From positions 186,001-250,000 of the forward strand of contig CAVWLF010000026.1 in assembly GCA_963755815.1 (NCBI GenBank): a stretch of DNA of 64,000 nucleotides, given 5' to 3'. Below the pieces are notes generated by a model that saw only the letters and a list, made by a program, of their open reading frames with translations, ran no database searches and was not told where the DNA came from. The stretch is from Palsa-506 sp963755815. Lineage in GTDB: Bacteria > Actinomycetota > Actinomycetes > Streptosporangiales > Streptosporangiaceae. Position numbers and translations under genes: made by a program. Positions 43,833 to 50,946 of this stretch are shown here, in pieces (position 1 is the stretch's first letter; each line of letters opens with the position of its first letter).

Positions 43833-43867
43833 TTGCTGAAAAAAATGATATCAATATGATAATTATC
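43833..43867 (+). promoter_or_regulatory. Promoter and nested palindromes of the SPFH operon
   Basis: TTGCTG (43833-43838), 16 bases, then TATGAT (43855-43860) form a good -35/-10 pair in an AT-rich island. TGATATCA (43846-43853) is a perfect palindrome in the spacer, and GATAATTATC (43858-43867) is another over the -10 box. ATGATA is also directly repeated 11 bases apart. These are plausible sites for the ribbon-helix-helix protein encoded downstream. Confidence 0.65.
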
Positions 43868-43894
43868 GAGTTCGTCTAGTGGAGGAGGCGCCAG

Positions 43895-44824
43895 ATGGCT
43901 ATCCAAACTGCAGCCGCCGCGGGCAGCAAGCAGCCTGTCGGCCAGCCGGTGACCGAGCGCGTGGCCAAGTCCGTGCCCGGCCTGCGCATCCTGGCGGCGG
44001 GAATCGTCGCCGTGCTGGCCGGGATCGTGCTGATCGTGGTGGGCGCCAATCTCGGCGGAGGCGCCTCGAAAATACTGATAACGCTGGCCATCCTGATCTT
44101 TATCGCCGCTTCCTTCTTGCTGCGGGGCCTCACCTCCGTCGTGCCCGGCCAGGCGCGCGTCGTCCAGCTGTTCGGCAAGTACCGCGGCACGATCCGCGAC
44201 TCGGGCCTGCAGTGGGTGAACCCGCTCACCGACCGGATCAAGGTCTCGACCCGGATCCGTAACCAGGAATCAGCCCAGGCCAAGGTCAACGACGCCGACG
44301 GTAACCCGATAGAGATCGCCGCCGTGGTCGTCTGGCAGGTCGCCGATACCGCCAGCGCCGTCTACTCCGTTGACAACTACGCGCAGTTCGTCACCATCCA
44401 GACCGAGACCGCCGTCCGGCACATCGCCTCCAGCTACCCCTACACCAGCCATGGCAGCGGCCAGCTGTCGCTGCGCGACAACGCTGAGGAGATCACCGGC
44501 CGGCTGTCGGCCGAGATCGGCACGCGGGTGGCACCGGCCGGGGTGCACATCATCGAGTCGCGGCTGACCCGGCTGTCGTATGCCCCGGAGATCGCCCAGG
44601 TCATGCTGCGCCAGCAGCAGGCCAGCGCGGTGGTCGGCGCCCGGCAGCGGATCGTGGAGGGCGCGGTCGGCATGGTCCAGCTGGCTCTGCAGCGGCTGCA
44701 GGAGCAGGGCGTGGTCGAGCTGGACGAGGAGCGCAAGGCCACCATGGTGTCCAACCTGCTGGTGGTGCTGTGCAGCGAGCAGGCCACCCAGCCCGTCGTC
44801 AACACCGGCACTCTCTACCAGTGA
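43895..44824 (+). CDS. SPFH/Band 7 (stomatin-like) membrane protein
   Basis: The 309-residue protein has two N-terminal membrane helices (about 31-52 and 57-77). An SPFH domain follows (about 85-250): SVVPGQARVVQLFGKYRGTI, GLQWVNPLTDRIKVSTRIRN, DGNPIEIAAVVVWQVADTAS and AQVMLRQQQASAVVGARQRI. SPFH proteins oligomerise on the membrane and organise proteins or proteases. GGAGGAGG precedes the ATG. The small ribbon-helix-helix gene follows after 33 bases, a pairing I have seen in other actinomycetes. Confidence 0.93.
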   Translation: MAIQTAAAAGSKQPVGQPVTERVAKSVPGLRILAAGIVAVLAGIVLIVVGANLGGGASKILITLAILIFIAASFLLRGLTSVVPGQARVVQLFGKYRGTIRDSGLQWVNPLTDRIKVSTRIRNQESAQAKVNDADGNPIEIAAVVVWQVADTASAVYSVDNYAQFVTIQTETAVRHIASSYPYTSHGSGQLSLRDNAEEITGRLSAEIGTRVAPAGVHIIESRLTRLSYAPEIAQVMLRQQQASAVVGARQRIVEGAVGMVQLALQRLQEQGVVELDEERKATMVSNLLVVLCSEQATQPVVNTGTLYQ

Positions 44825-44857
44825 CGGCCCGCCCCTGACCACCGGCACGGAGCCGCT

Positions 44858-45082
44858 GTGACCGAACGCAAGAGCGTGCTGCTGCGCCTCGACCCCGCCG
44901 TCCACGATGCCCTGGCCCGGTGGGCCAGTGACGAGCTGCGCAGCACCAACGCCCAGATCGAGTTCCTGCTCCGCCGCGCGCTGGGCGACGCCGGGCGGCT
45001 GCCCGGCCGCGCCAGGCCGATGCGCCCCCGCGGCCGGCCGCCCGCCGCCCGCCCAAGCGAGACCGGCTCGCCTGAGGATTGA
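44858..45082 (+). CDS. Arc/CopG-type ribbon-helix-helix DNA-binding protein
   Basis: The 74-residue protein has a ribbon-helix-helix fold in its first 45 residues: RKSVLLRLDPAVHDALARWA for the strand and first helix, and DELRSTNAQIEFLLRRALGD for the second helix. The tail is Arg/Pro-rich and disordered. Such proteins bind short palindromes as dimers. The GTG start has CGGAG just upstream. It is the second gene of the SPFH operon, whose promoter carries nested palindromes, so autoregulation is likely. No toxin gene is visible, although family members are often annotated as HicB-like antitoxins. Confidence 0.8.
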   Translation: MTERKSVLLRLDPAVHDALARWASDELRSTNAQIEFLLRRALGDAGRLPGRARPMRPRGRPPAARPSETGSPED

Positions 45083-45216
45083 CCAGCCACCTGGCCCGGC
45101 CGCACGAGGCGGCCGATCCGGCTCCGGCCTGGGCGCGGCCTGCCAGCTGCGGGTTTCATCGGGTCCTGCTGGGTAGCAAAAGGCATTACAGTCAAGATGG
45201 GATCGAGGTGATCCAG

Positions 45217-45420
45217 ATGCCGTGGTGGGAGGCCATCCTTTTCTTCGCCGCAGCGATCTTTGCCGTGTACGCATTCGCGAGCATCGCTGGTTTCCGGACG
45301 CGAACGTTGACGCGCCGGACTGATCGTACGGCCGAGGACATGTATGACCAGTACGGTGATTCACCGCGTAAGCAGCGCAAGTACGCCCGGGATCACGGCG
45401 GCGAATGGCGCGACGAGTAG
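45217..45420 (+). CDS. Small single-pass membrane protein, 67 aa
   Basis: I do not recognise a family. The protein has one N-terminal membrane helix (about 4-24: AILFFAAAIFAVYAFASIAG) and then a basic/acidic cytosolic tail with RTLTRRTDRTAEDMYDQYGD and a Lys/Arg-rich end. ATG 45217 follows a textbook GAGGTGATCC ribosome-binding site; the frame is open further upstream but has no other good start. It lies 134 bases after the ribbon-helix-helix gene. Confidence 0.65.
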   Translation: MPWWEAILFFAAAIFAVYAFASIAGFRTRTLTRRTDRTAEDMYDQYGDSPRKQRKYARDHGGEWRDE

Positions 45421-45620
45421 GCCGGGCTTCTAGATACTGGCCTGACCACGGCCCGGCCGGGCGCTGAATCGGCCTGCAGCCATGTCAGCCCGCCTGCGAG
45501 ACAGCCGCAAAACGGGAAAACGTGCCACCCTGTGAACCCAGCATGCCCAGGCTCACCACCTGCAAAGGCCGGCCTTACCAGCCTCTCCCGCCTCAGATCA
45601 CCCCTTTGCTCAGCGCGCTC

Positions 45621-45659
45621 CTAGGGAATGTGAACTAGGGAGTTTCCCTAGGGAGTTTG
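45621..45659. promoter_or_regulatory. CTAGGGA repeat cluster upstream of the peptidoglycan-binding protein
   Basis: CTAGGGA occurs at 45621, 45635 and 45648. Between the last two, CTAGGGA-GTT-TCCCTAG is a perfect inverted repeat (45635-45651), and TCCCTAGGGA (45645-45654) is a perfect palindrome. The cluster lies 65-103 bases before the ATG at 45724. The rest of the gap 45421-45620 shows no gene. Confidence 0.6.
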
Positions 45660-45723
45660 CTCTCGGCCAGATCGAAACTGGACCTATCAGCAGGGAGCAA
45701 ACACAGAAAACGGAGACCCCGCC

Positions 45724-46236
45724 ATGAGCACCCAGTTCTACACCCAGGACCAGCCGACCACGAGCCAGCCGGACACTGGTCACCGCGCCCCCCGCCCGCA
45801 AGGTGACGGGCCATCCTGGTTCCGCATCTGGACCATCGTCATCGGCACCGTGGTCGCGGCCGCCCTCATCGTCCTGGCCGCCGTGGGCCTGACCCGCAGC
45901 CACACCACCCAGACCCCCGCCCCGGCCGCTTCGGCCAGGACCTCCCAGTCCGCCAGCCCGGCCCAGCCGACCACCCCGGCCCAGCCGACGACCCCGGCCC
46001 AGCCGACCACCCCGGCCGTTATCCCGTCGGCGTCGGTCAAGACGCTGCAGCAGGAACTCGGCCAGCTGAACTACTACGAGGGCCCGGTCGACGGCATCAT
46101 GGGACCGCAGACCGTCGCGGCCATCAAGGACCTCCAGCGCCAGGCCAGCCTGCCCCAGACCGGCACCATGAACGCCGCTACCCAGGCCGCCCTGGCCAAT
46201 TACCTGGCCCACGGCAACAACCAGATGGCCGGCTGA
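45724..46236 (+). CDS. Membrane-anchored peptidoglycan-binding (PG_binding_1) protein
   Basis: The 170-residue protein has a 30-residue polar N-terminus, one membrane helix (about 34-57), a Ser/Thr/Ala/Pro spacer with three AQPTTP repeats, and a C-terminal PG_binding_1 domain (about 104-158: LQQELGQLNYYEGPVDGIMG and PQTVAAIKDLQRQASLPQTG). It would sit in the membrane with the domain in the cell wall. There is no catalytic domain. CGGAG precedes the ATG. A cluster of palindromes upstream suggests regulated expression, and a double hairpin follows. Confidence 0.9.
   Translation: MSTQFYTQDQPTTSQPDTGHRAPRPQGDGPSWFRIWTIVIGTVVAAALIVLAAVGLTRSHTTQTPAPAASARTSQSASPAQPTTPAQPTTPAQPTTPAVIPSASVKTLQQELGQLNYYEGPVDGIMGPQTVAAIKDLQRQASLPQTGTMNAATQAALANYLAHGNNQMAG
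45961..46014 (+). repeat. Three tandem 18-bp units inside the spacer of the PG-binding protein
   Basis: Units 45961-45978, 45979-45996 and 45997-46014 differ at a single base and encode AQPTTP three times. The unit length is a multiple of three, so copy-number change would only alter spacer length. Confidence 0.85.
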
Positions 46237-46264
46237 CCGCACCTGCACAAGCCAGCGACCAAGA

Positions 46265-46316
46265 GGCCGGGACATAGTCCCGGCCTTCGGCCGTTCCGCC
46301 GTGCGGCGGAATGGCC
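46265..46316. terminator. Double-hairpin terminator
   Basis: GGCCGGGAC (46265-46273) pairs perfectly with GTCCCGGCC (46277-46285) around ATA. A second stem follows at 46289-46316 (GGCC and TTCCGCC arms with one mismatch). It separates the peptidoglycan-binding gene from the convergent membrane-protein gene. Confidence 0.75.
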
Positions 46317-46401
46317 TTGTCGTTCATCCTCGGCACCGCAACGATGACGTGCTGCCCGCCGGGCCCGGTGACCGTCAACGGCACGGCCATTCTCGGCGGC
46401 G

Positions 46402-46980
46402 CTAAGGCGACTTTTTTTCGGCCGGGTCGCCGGCCCTGCGCTGGTGGCTCCGGACGAGTTTCGTGACCTCCTGCGTGATGCCGATCGAAGGCCCGCCGAC
46501 GAGTCTCCATGCGCTGCCGATCCCGAGCAGGAAGCAGACGACCACCAGGATCGCGATGGTGTCCACCGCGCCGGAATTGCCCGGCTGGGTGATCACGTCT
46601 ATGCCCTCGATCAGCTGGAACACGAACGTGACGGCCAGCCCGATCAGGAACAGCGCATCACGCCATCTGTCCCGCCGTACCTGACGCAGGCGGATCAGCG
46701 ATAGCAGCGCCGCCGCGACGAACGCGAGCCCGAGGACCGCCACGATCGCGGAGGTCGGTCCGATCTTGTGCACCGGGATCAGGGCGAACAATGACACGGC
46801 CAGCGCATTGGTGAACGCCGTGATCGACGCCGACGCGCGTATGCGGTAGTACTGCGCTCCGGCTTCTGTCCGGGCGAGCCGCTCGGACGCCACCGAGATG
46901 GCCACGAACATGAGCCCGATCAGCGCGCCAGCCGCGCTACCGCTCGCCACGAAGAAGTCATGGATGCTCTCGGGTACCAC
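46402..46980 (-). CDS. Hypothetical multi-pass membrane protein
   Basis: No named family is recognised. The 192-residue protein has about five hydrophobic segments, opening with HDFFVASGSAAGALIGLMFV and continuing with a polar stretch (ERLARTEAGAQYYRIRASAS). The tail is basic and cytosolic. GTG 46980 is preferred because GAGGATCATCAG precedes it; a TTG at 47025 is in frame but lacks a good box. It lies next to a set of gene remnants. Confidence 0.6.
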   Translation of the reverse strand: MVPESIHDFFVASGSAAGALIGLMFVAISVASERLARTEAGAQYYRIRASASITAFTNALAVSLFALIPVHKIGPTSAIVAVLGLAFVAAALLSLIRLRQVRRDRWRDALFLIGLAVTFVFQLIEGIDVITQPGNSGAVDTIAILVVVCFLLGIGSAWRLVGGPSIGITQEVTKLVRSHQRRAGDPAEKKSP

Positions 46981-47197
46981 CTGATGATCCTCGCAGTCAG
47001 AGACCAGCGGGTCAGCACCGGCCAAGCGTTAGTGCCCCGGCAGTATGCGGCACAGCACAGGAGCCGTGGGTGTCAGACCTTACGAACGGTGGTACACGTT
47101 ACCGGTCAGCATTCCGCCGGCGACGGCATGACGCTGCGGTTCCGGCCCGTGCCTGAACTCCCGGGCCGGTCCAGCCCCGAGGTGAACGGAGACAACC

Positions 47198-47374
47198 ATG
47201 TATCGCACGGCGTACCGCACCGTCGACGTCGACGGGTTGTCTCTCTTCTATCGCGAGGCCGGCCCGCGGGATGCGCCCACCGTCCTGCTCCTGCATGGAT
47301 TCCCTCCTCATCCCGCATGCAGCGTGGGCAGGCTCACGCGTGACGCGAAGCGGTCGGCCCGCACCGGGGGATGA
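47198..47374 (+). pseudogene. N-terminal stub of an alpha/beta hydrolase
   Basis: The 58-codon frame, with GGAG before its ATG, begins YRTVDVDGLSLFYREAGPRD followed by APTVLLLHGFP. This is the conserved start of epoxide-hydrolase/haloalkane-dehalogenase-like proteins up to the oxyanion-hole HGFP. After that the sequence is unrelated and ends at a TGA. The nucleophile, acid and histidine regions (about 220 residues) are missing, so it cannot be catalytic. The breakpoint lies near 47310. A deletion is the simplest explanation, as no insertion sequence is seen. Confidence 0.75.
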
Positions 47375-47452
47375 ATCCGGGCGGCGCGGGTCGTCATAGT
47401 TCCTGGAGCGACGCTCGCCGGATCTCAACGCACCCGACACGGAGGATGAACG

Positions 47453-47905
47453 ATGAACGCTAAGCAGGAGCAGGCCGGGGACGAAGCGGCGATCCGCGCG
47501 CTGCTGGCCGAGCGGGCCGAGGCAGTACAGGCCAGGGACGCGAGCCGGTTCGTTACGAGCCTCGATCCATCGATCGTGATCTTCGATCTGGCTCCGCCGC
47601 TGCGGCGGGGCGGCCCGGAACTGCTCGACCCGTCGGGGCTCCAGGCCTGGCTGGACACCTGGGACGGCGAGATCGGGTACGAGGTGGCGGAGCTGACGAT
47701 CAGCATTGGCGGCGACATTGCCTACTGCCACAGCCTCGATCACCTGACCGGCACCCGGACCGACGGAGCGCGGGAGGACTTCTGGACCCGCGCCACCGTC
47801 GGCCTGCGCAAGACCGGTGACGGCTGGAAGGTCACCCACGAGCACACGTCCGTGCCGTTCTACATGGACGGTACCGGCCGGCCCGCGTTCGACCTGCGCC
47901 CCTAA
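47453..47905 (+). CDS. SnoaL/NTF2-like (ketosteroid isomerase-type) protein
   Basis: The 150-residue protein fits the YybH/SnoaL NTF2-like fold: AAIRALLAERAEAVQARDAS with helix 1, SLDPSIVIFDLAPPLRRGG, then DFWTRATVGLRKTGDGWKVTHEHTSVPF as the final strands. Such cone-shaped proteins bind small hydrophobic molecules and act as isomerases, cyclases or simple binding proteins. GGAGGATGAACG precedes the ATG. It immediately follows the truncated hydrolase, and the two may once have been an operon. Confidence 0.85.
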   Translation: MNAKQEQAGDEAAIRALLAERAEAVQARDASRFVTSLDPSIVIFDLAPPLRRGGPELLDPSGLQAWLDTWDGEIGYEVAELTISIGGDIAYCHSLDHLTGTRTDGAREDFWTRATVGLRKTGDGWKVTHEHTSVPFYMDGTGRPAFDLRP

Positions 47906-48007
47906 CGGCGAGGGCAGGTATCGCGGCACTTCCGGTGCCGTGCCGGAAACCGCTCATCGCCGCCGGGGCGAACCTGCGCGAGCCGATGCAGACGTGGGGT
48001 ATCCAGC

Positions 48008-48063
48008 TTGACTCTCCGAGCGCCTACATGCTAATTATCATTGGCATATGCTATGAATATAAA
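48008..48063 (+). promoter_or_regulatory. Promoter/operator of the ArsR-like gene
   Basis: TTGACT (48008-48013) followed after 18 bases by TAATTA (48032-48037) is a likely -35/-10 pair. TGCTAAT (48030-48036) and ATTGGCA form an inverted pair, and TGCTA recurs at 48049. The same arrangement, with the same spacing, is copied at 48834-48880. Confidence 0.55.
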
Positions 48064-48079
48064 TGGAAGAGCTGGGGAT

Positions 48080-48400
48080 ATGACCGGAGACACTCTGCTG
48101 AAGGTGCTGGCGACGCTGGCCAACCCGCACCGGCTCCGGGTCGTCGCCGCGCTGGTGGAGGAGCGTAATTATGTCAGCCAGCTGGCCCGCGACCTGGGCA
48201 TCAGCCGCGCCCTGCTCCAGGTCCACCTGCGCAAGCTCGAGGCGGCCGGGCTGGTGTCTTCCTCGGTCGAGGTCTCGGCGGACGGCAAGGCGATGAAGTT
48301 CTACGAGGCGGTTCCCTTCGTGCTGAACCTGACCCCCGAGGCGATCAGGATCGCAGCGCGTACCCTGAGCACGGACAGCGACCTGGCGGAGCTGCGATGA
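48080..48400 (+). CDS. ArsR-type winged-helix regulator
   Basis: The 106-residue protein has the ArsR/HTH_20-like fold: LLKVLATLANPHRLRVVAAL, NYVSQLARDLGISRALLQVH (recognition helix), LRKLEAAGLVSSSVEVSADG (wing). No obvious metal-binding cysteines are present. Starts at 48053 and 48041 are also in frame but fall in the promoter region; ATG 48080 has GGGG just before it. Its stop overlaps the next gene by four bases, so the regulator and the membrane protein are made together. A decayed copy of its promoter and first codons precedes the ABC transporter at 49097. Confidence 0.85.
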   Translation: MTGDTLLKVLATLANPHRLRVVAALVEERNYVSQLARDLGISRALLQVHLRKLEAAGLVSSSVEVSADGKAMKFYEAVPFVLNLTPEAIRIAARTLSTDSDLAELR

Positions 48401-48768
48401 GGACCAGGGCATCACGGGATACGGCGATCATCTGCGCGGCTGTCGTGATCGCGATCGGGATCCTGAGTATCCCGTTCGATCAGTCCAGGAGCACCAGCAC
48501 GTACCTGGTCTGGATCCTCTTCCTCGGGGTGATCGGGCTCGGGATAGCCCTGCGTTACCAGTACCTCATCGTCAAGAAGCGGGCCGAGGTCGAGCTCACC
48601 GGCGGTGAGCAGTACCGCCAGCTGGCCGAGGAGTACCGCCGTCTGTCGGACATGGCCATTACTGCCCAGGAGCACGCCGACCTCAAGCTTGGCGACGTTA
48701 GCGCTCAGCTCGACCACCTGCGGGAGCAGATGGCGTCGCTACAGAAGATCCTCAAGGACGTCGAGTAA
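48397..48768 (+). CDS. Membrane protein with cytosolic coiled coil
   Basis: No named family is recognised. The 123-residue protein has two membrane helices (about 10-26 and 35-52) and then a 65-residue helical, heptad-like segment (YRQLAEEYRRLSDMAITAQE and LGDVSAQLDHLREQMASLQK). It looks like a membrane-anchored coiled coil that could oligomerise. It overlaps the ArsR-like gene by four bases (ATGA). I infer a conserved pair in which the regulator controls, or is controlled by, this membrane protein. Confidence 0.7.
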   Translation: MRTRASRDTAIICAAVVIAIGILSIPFDQSRSTSTYLVWILFLGVIGLGIALRYQYLIVKKRAEVELTGGEQYRQLAEEYRRLSDMAITAQEHADLKLGDVSAQLDHLREQMASLQKILKDVE

Positions 48769-48833
48769 GCCCGCCAGCATCCCGCATGCCGCATCCCGCT
48801 TCCTGCCGCCGGGCGGCCAGGCTCGCACCCGGC

Positions 48834-48981
48834 TTGACTCCCTGAGCACTGACATGCTAAATATAATTGGCATGTGCTAAAATAAGTTATGTAAGAGCCG
48901 GAAAGCGGAGCCGGGGACGCCCTGCTCAGGGTGCTGGCGACGCTCGCCACGTGCAGGTCATGGCGAGGACGAACCGGCTGA
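48834..48981 (+). pseudogene. Decayed copy of the ArsR-like promoter and 5' coding end
   Basis: The block repeats the 48008 region: TTGACTC, ACATGCTAA, ATTGGCAT and TGCTA in the same order and spacing, then codons for GDALLRVLATLA, matching GDTLLKVLATLA of the intact regulator. After about 13 codons homology stops. In this frame the candidate start codon (48889) is followed directly by TAA. The copy therefore keeps the promoter/operator but not the protein, and stands in front of the ABC transporter genes. Confidence 0.7.
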
Positions 48982-49049
48982 TCCGGCACGGACTCGCTGG
49001 ACCGTGATAGCTCGTGGCCGGGATAAGACGTACACATCTGGAGGATCTC

Positions 49050-49097
49050 GTGGCAGTGCACACGGCTCATGGACGTCGGCCGGGGAGTCCCGGGTGA
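49050..49097 (+). CDS. Possible 15-codon leader ORF coupled to the ABC ATPase
   Basis: A GTG start at 49050 has GGAGG (49040-49044) at ideal spacing, better than the ATPase gene's own site. The frame encodes 15 residues (VAVHTAHGRRPGSPG) and its TGA overlaps the ATPase ATG by one base (TGATG). It could be a coupling leader or what remains of a fused or deleted upstream gene. Confidence 0.4.
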   Translation: MAVHTAHGRRPGSPG

Positions 49098-49819
49098 TGA
49101 TCACCGCGCGCGGTCTCAGCAAGCATTACGGGCGCACCGTCGCGGTGCGGGACCTCACTTTCACCGTCCGGCCCGGCGTAGTGACGGGTTTCCTCGGGCC
49201 TAACGGCGCGGGCAAGTCCACCACGATGCGCATGCTCATCGGCCTGGACCGGCCCGACACCGGCCAGGCGACCGTCAACGGGAAGCCCTACCGGGAGTTG
49301 CGGCAGCCGCTGCGTCAGGTCGGGGCGATGCTGGAGGCCCGGTCGTTCCACCCGGGCCGGTCCGCCCGGGCGCATCTGCGCGCGCTCGCGGACTCCAACG
49401 CCATTCCCGGGCACCGCGTCGAGGAGGTGCTCGCCCTCGTCGGCCTGGCCGCCGCCGGAGGCCGCCGGGCCGGCAAGTTCTCCCTGGGCATGGCGCAGCG
49501 GCTCGGCATCGCGGTCGCGATGCTGGGTGACCCCCCGATCGTGATCCTCGATGAGCCGGTGAACGGCCTGGACCCCGAGGGTGTCCGCTGGATCAGGAAC
49601 CTGATGAAGTCCCTGGCGGGCGAAGGCCGCACCGTGCTCATCTCCAGCCACCTGATCAGTGAGGTGGCGCAGACCGCGGACGAGCTGATCGTGATCGGCC
49701 AGGGACGGCTGCTCGCCCACACCACGGTCGCGGAACTGGCCGCTACGGCGAATTCTCTGGAGGACGCGTTCTTCCGGCTCACCGAGTCGGCCAGCGACTA
49801 TACCGGGAGGGACGCATGA
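49097..49819 (+). CDS. ABC transporter ATP-binding protein (DrrA/CcmA-like exporter type)
   Basis: The 240-residue protein has Walker A GPNGAGKSTT near 38, a degenerate signature FSLGMAQRLGIA (LSLGM type, common in two-gene exporters), Walker B VILDEPVNGLDPEG and H-loop LISSHLISE. The last 40 residues resemble the short C-terminal part of DrrA/BcrA-type ATPases. It pairs with the permease gene that overlaps it by four bases. The start is coupled to a 15-codon leader frame. A copied ArsR-like promoter lies upstream. Substrate could be an antimicrobial or lipid; not determinable. Confidence 0.9.
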   Translation: MITARGLSKHYGRTVAVRDLTFTVRPGVVTGFLGPNGAGKSTTMRMLIGLDRPDTGQATVNGKPYRELRQPLRQVGAMLEARSFHPGRSARAHLRALADSNAIPGHRVEEVLALVGLAAAGGRRAGKFSLGMAQRLGIAVAMLGDPPIVILDEPVNGLDPEGVRWIRNLMKSLAGEGRTVLISSHLISEVAQTADELIVIGQGRLLAHTTVAELAATANSLEDAFFRLTESASDYTGRDA

Positions 49820-50583
49820 CAACCGCCGGAGCCTACGGCCTGCGCAGTGTCGCGAGCATGGAATGGCGCAAGCTGCGCACCGTCCGGTCCACCTATTGGA
49901 TCCTGCTGATATTCGTCGCCGGAATGGTGGGCGTGGCGCTCATGGATGGCGCGGCGGGCCCGGTGCATCCGGCCCCGTCCTACGACCCCACTCAGAGCGC
50001 GTTCGGCGGGCTGGCCGTCGGGCAGCTTGCCATCGGCATTCTCGGCATCCTGACGGTGAGCAGCGAGTTCACGACCGGATCGATACGGGCCACGTTCGCC
50101 GCCGTCCCGCGTCGCGGCCTGGTGCTGGCGGCGAAGGCGGCGGTAATAGCCGGGGTCACGCTCGCGGCGGCGGAGGCGCTGGCATTCGCCGCGTTCGCGG
50201 CCTTCCCCATCGCGGCGCCGCACGGCGTTCCGCACGCGTCGCTCGGCCAGCCCGGAGTGCTGCGCGCGGTCCTGCTCGCAGGCGCCTACCCCTGCCTGAT
50301 CGCGCTCATCGGTGTCGGGCTGGCCGCAGTCATCCGGCATACGGTCGGCGCGGTATCAGCAATCGTGGGGGTCCTTTTCGTCCTGCCCTTGGTGCTCCTC
50401 CCGCTCGGATGGCACAACGCCGCCATGAAGTTCCTCCCGTGGATGATCGCGGTGAACTCGCTGACCGCGGTCAAGCCGGTCGAGGACTCGCTGTCCGCCG
50501 GGGCCGGGTTCGGGATGCTGTGCTTGTACGCGGTGGTCACGCTAGCGGCCGGCGGCTGGGCACTGGCCCACCGGGATGCCTGA
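49816..50583 (+). CDS. ABC-2 type transporter permease
   Basis: The 255-residue protein has six membrane helices. It begins with the ABC-2 pattern SVASMEWRKLRTVRSTYWIL and contains ILTVSSEFTTGSIRATFAAV and PRRGLVLAAKAAV, the coupling region of NatB/BcrB-like permeases. It forms the membrane part of the exporter with the ATPase encoded just upstream, which it overlaps by four bases. Confidence 0.88.
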   Translation: MTTAGAYGLRSVASMEWRKLRTVRSTYWILLIFVAGMVGVALMDGAAGPVHPAPSYDPTQSAFGGLAVGQLAIGILGILTVSSEFTTGSIRATFAAVPRRGLVLAAKAAVIAGVTLAAAEALAFAAFAAFPIAAPHGVPHASLGQPGVLRAVLLAGAYPCLIALIGVGLAAVIRHTVGAVSAIVGVLFVLPLVLLPLGWHNAAMKFLPWMIAVNSLTAVKPVEDSLSAGAGFGMLCLYAVVTLAAGGWALAHRDA

Positions 50584-50643
50584 CCGGGCCTTAACCGGCC
50601 AACATGGCGGAGATCCAGTCGGCAGCGTTGAGAACTCAGCTGG

Positions 50644-50709
50644 ATGCAGCTATCTAAGACGAAGCATTCAGTGCTTGCGGTTAAATGCTAATAGCTGCAT
50701 AATGCATGC
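50644..50709 (+). promoter_or_regulatory. Leaderless-type promoter and operator repeats of the VapBC operon
   Basis: TTGCGG (50675-50680), exactly 17 bases, then CATAAT (50698-50703), six bases before the ATG at 50710, so the mRNA would start at or near the start codon. ATGCAGCTAT (50644-50653) and ATAGCTGCAT (50691-50700) are perfect inverted copies, and AAGCA/TGCTT (50662-50676) is nested between them. This suits cooperative autorepression by the antitoxin. Confidence 0.7.
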
Positions 50710-50946
50710 ATGACGACGTCGATCACCATCCGGGATGTGCCCGACGAGACCCGGGATGAGCTGGCGGCCCGGGCCGCTCTCACCGGCCGGTCCCTGCAGG
50801 AGTACCTGCGTTCGCGGCTGGTGGAGCTCGCCCGGCAGCCGGAGGCTGAAACGCTGGTAGCCAGGATCCGCGCGCGCAAGTCAGCCACTGGTTCCTCGCT
50901 GGCGGCGGATCAGATCCTGTCGCATCTGGACGATGATCGCCGGTGA
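50710..50946 (+). CDS. vapB: FitA/VapB-like ribbon-helix-helix antitoxin
   Basis: The 78-residue protein has a ribbon-helix-helix N-terminus (TTSITIRDVPDETRDELAAR, then SLQEYLRSRLVELA) typical of FitA-type antitoxins. Its C-terminal half is charged, as expected for the part that wraps the toxin. It overlaps the PIN-domain gene by four bases. The promoter just upstream is leaderless and has operator-like inverted repeats. Codon use in this stretch is less GC-biased than in the neighbourhood, consistent with horizontal movement. Confidence 0.88.
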   Translation: MTTSITIRDVPDETRDELAARAALTGRSLQEYLRSRLVELARQPEAETLVARIRARKSATGSSLAADQILSHLDDDRR

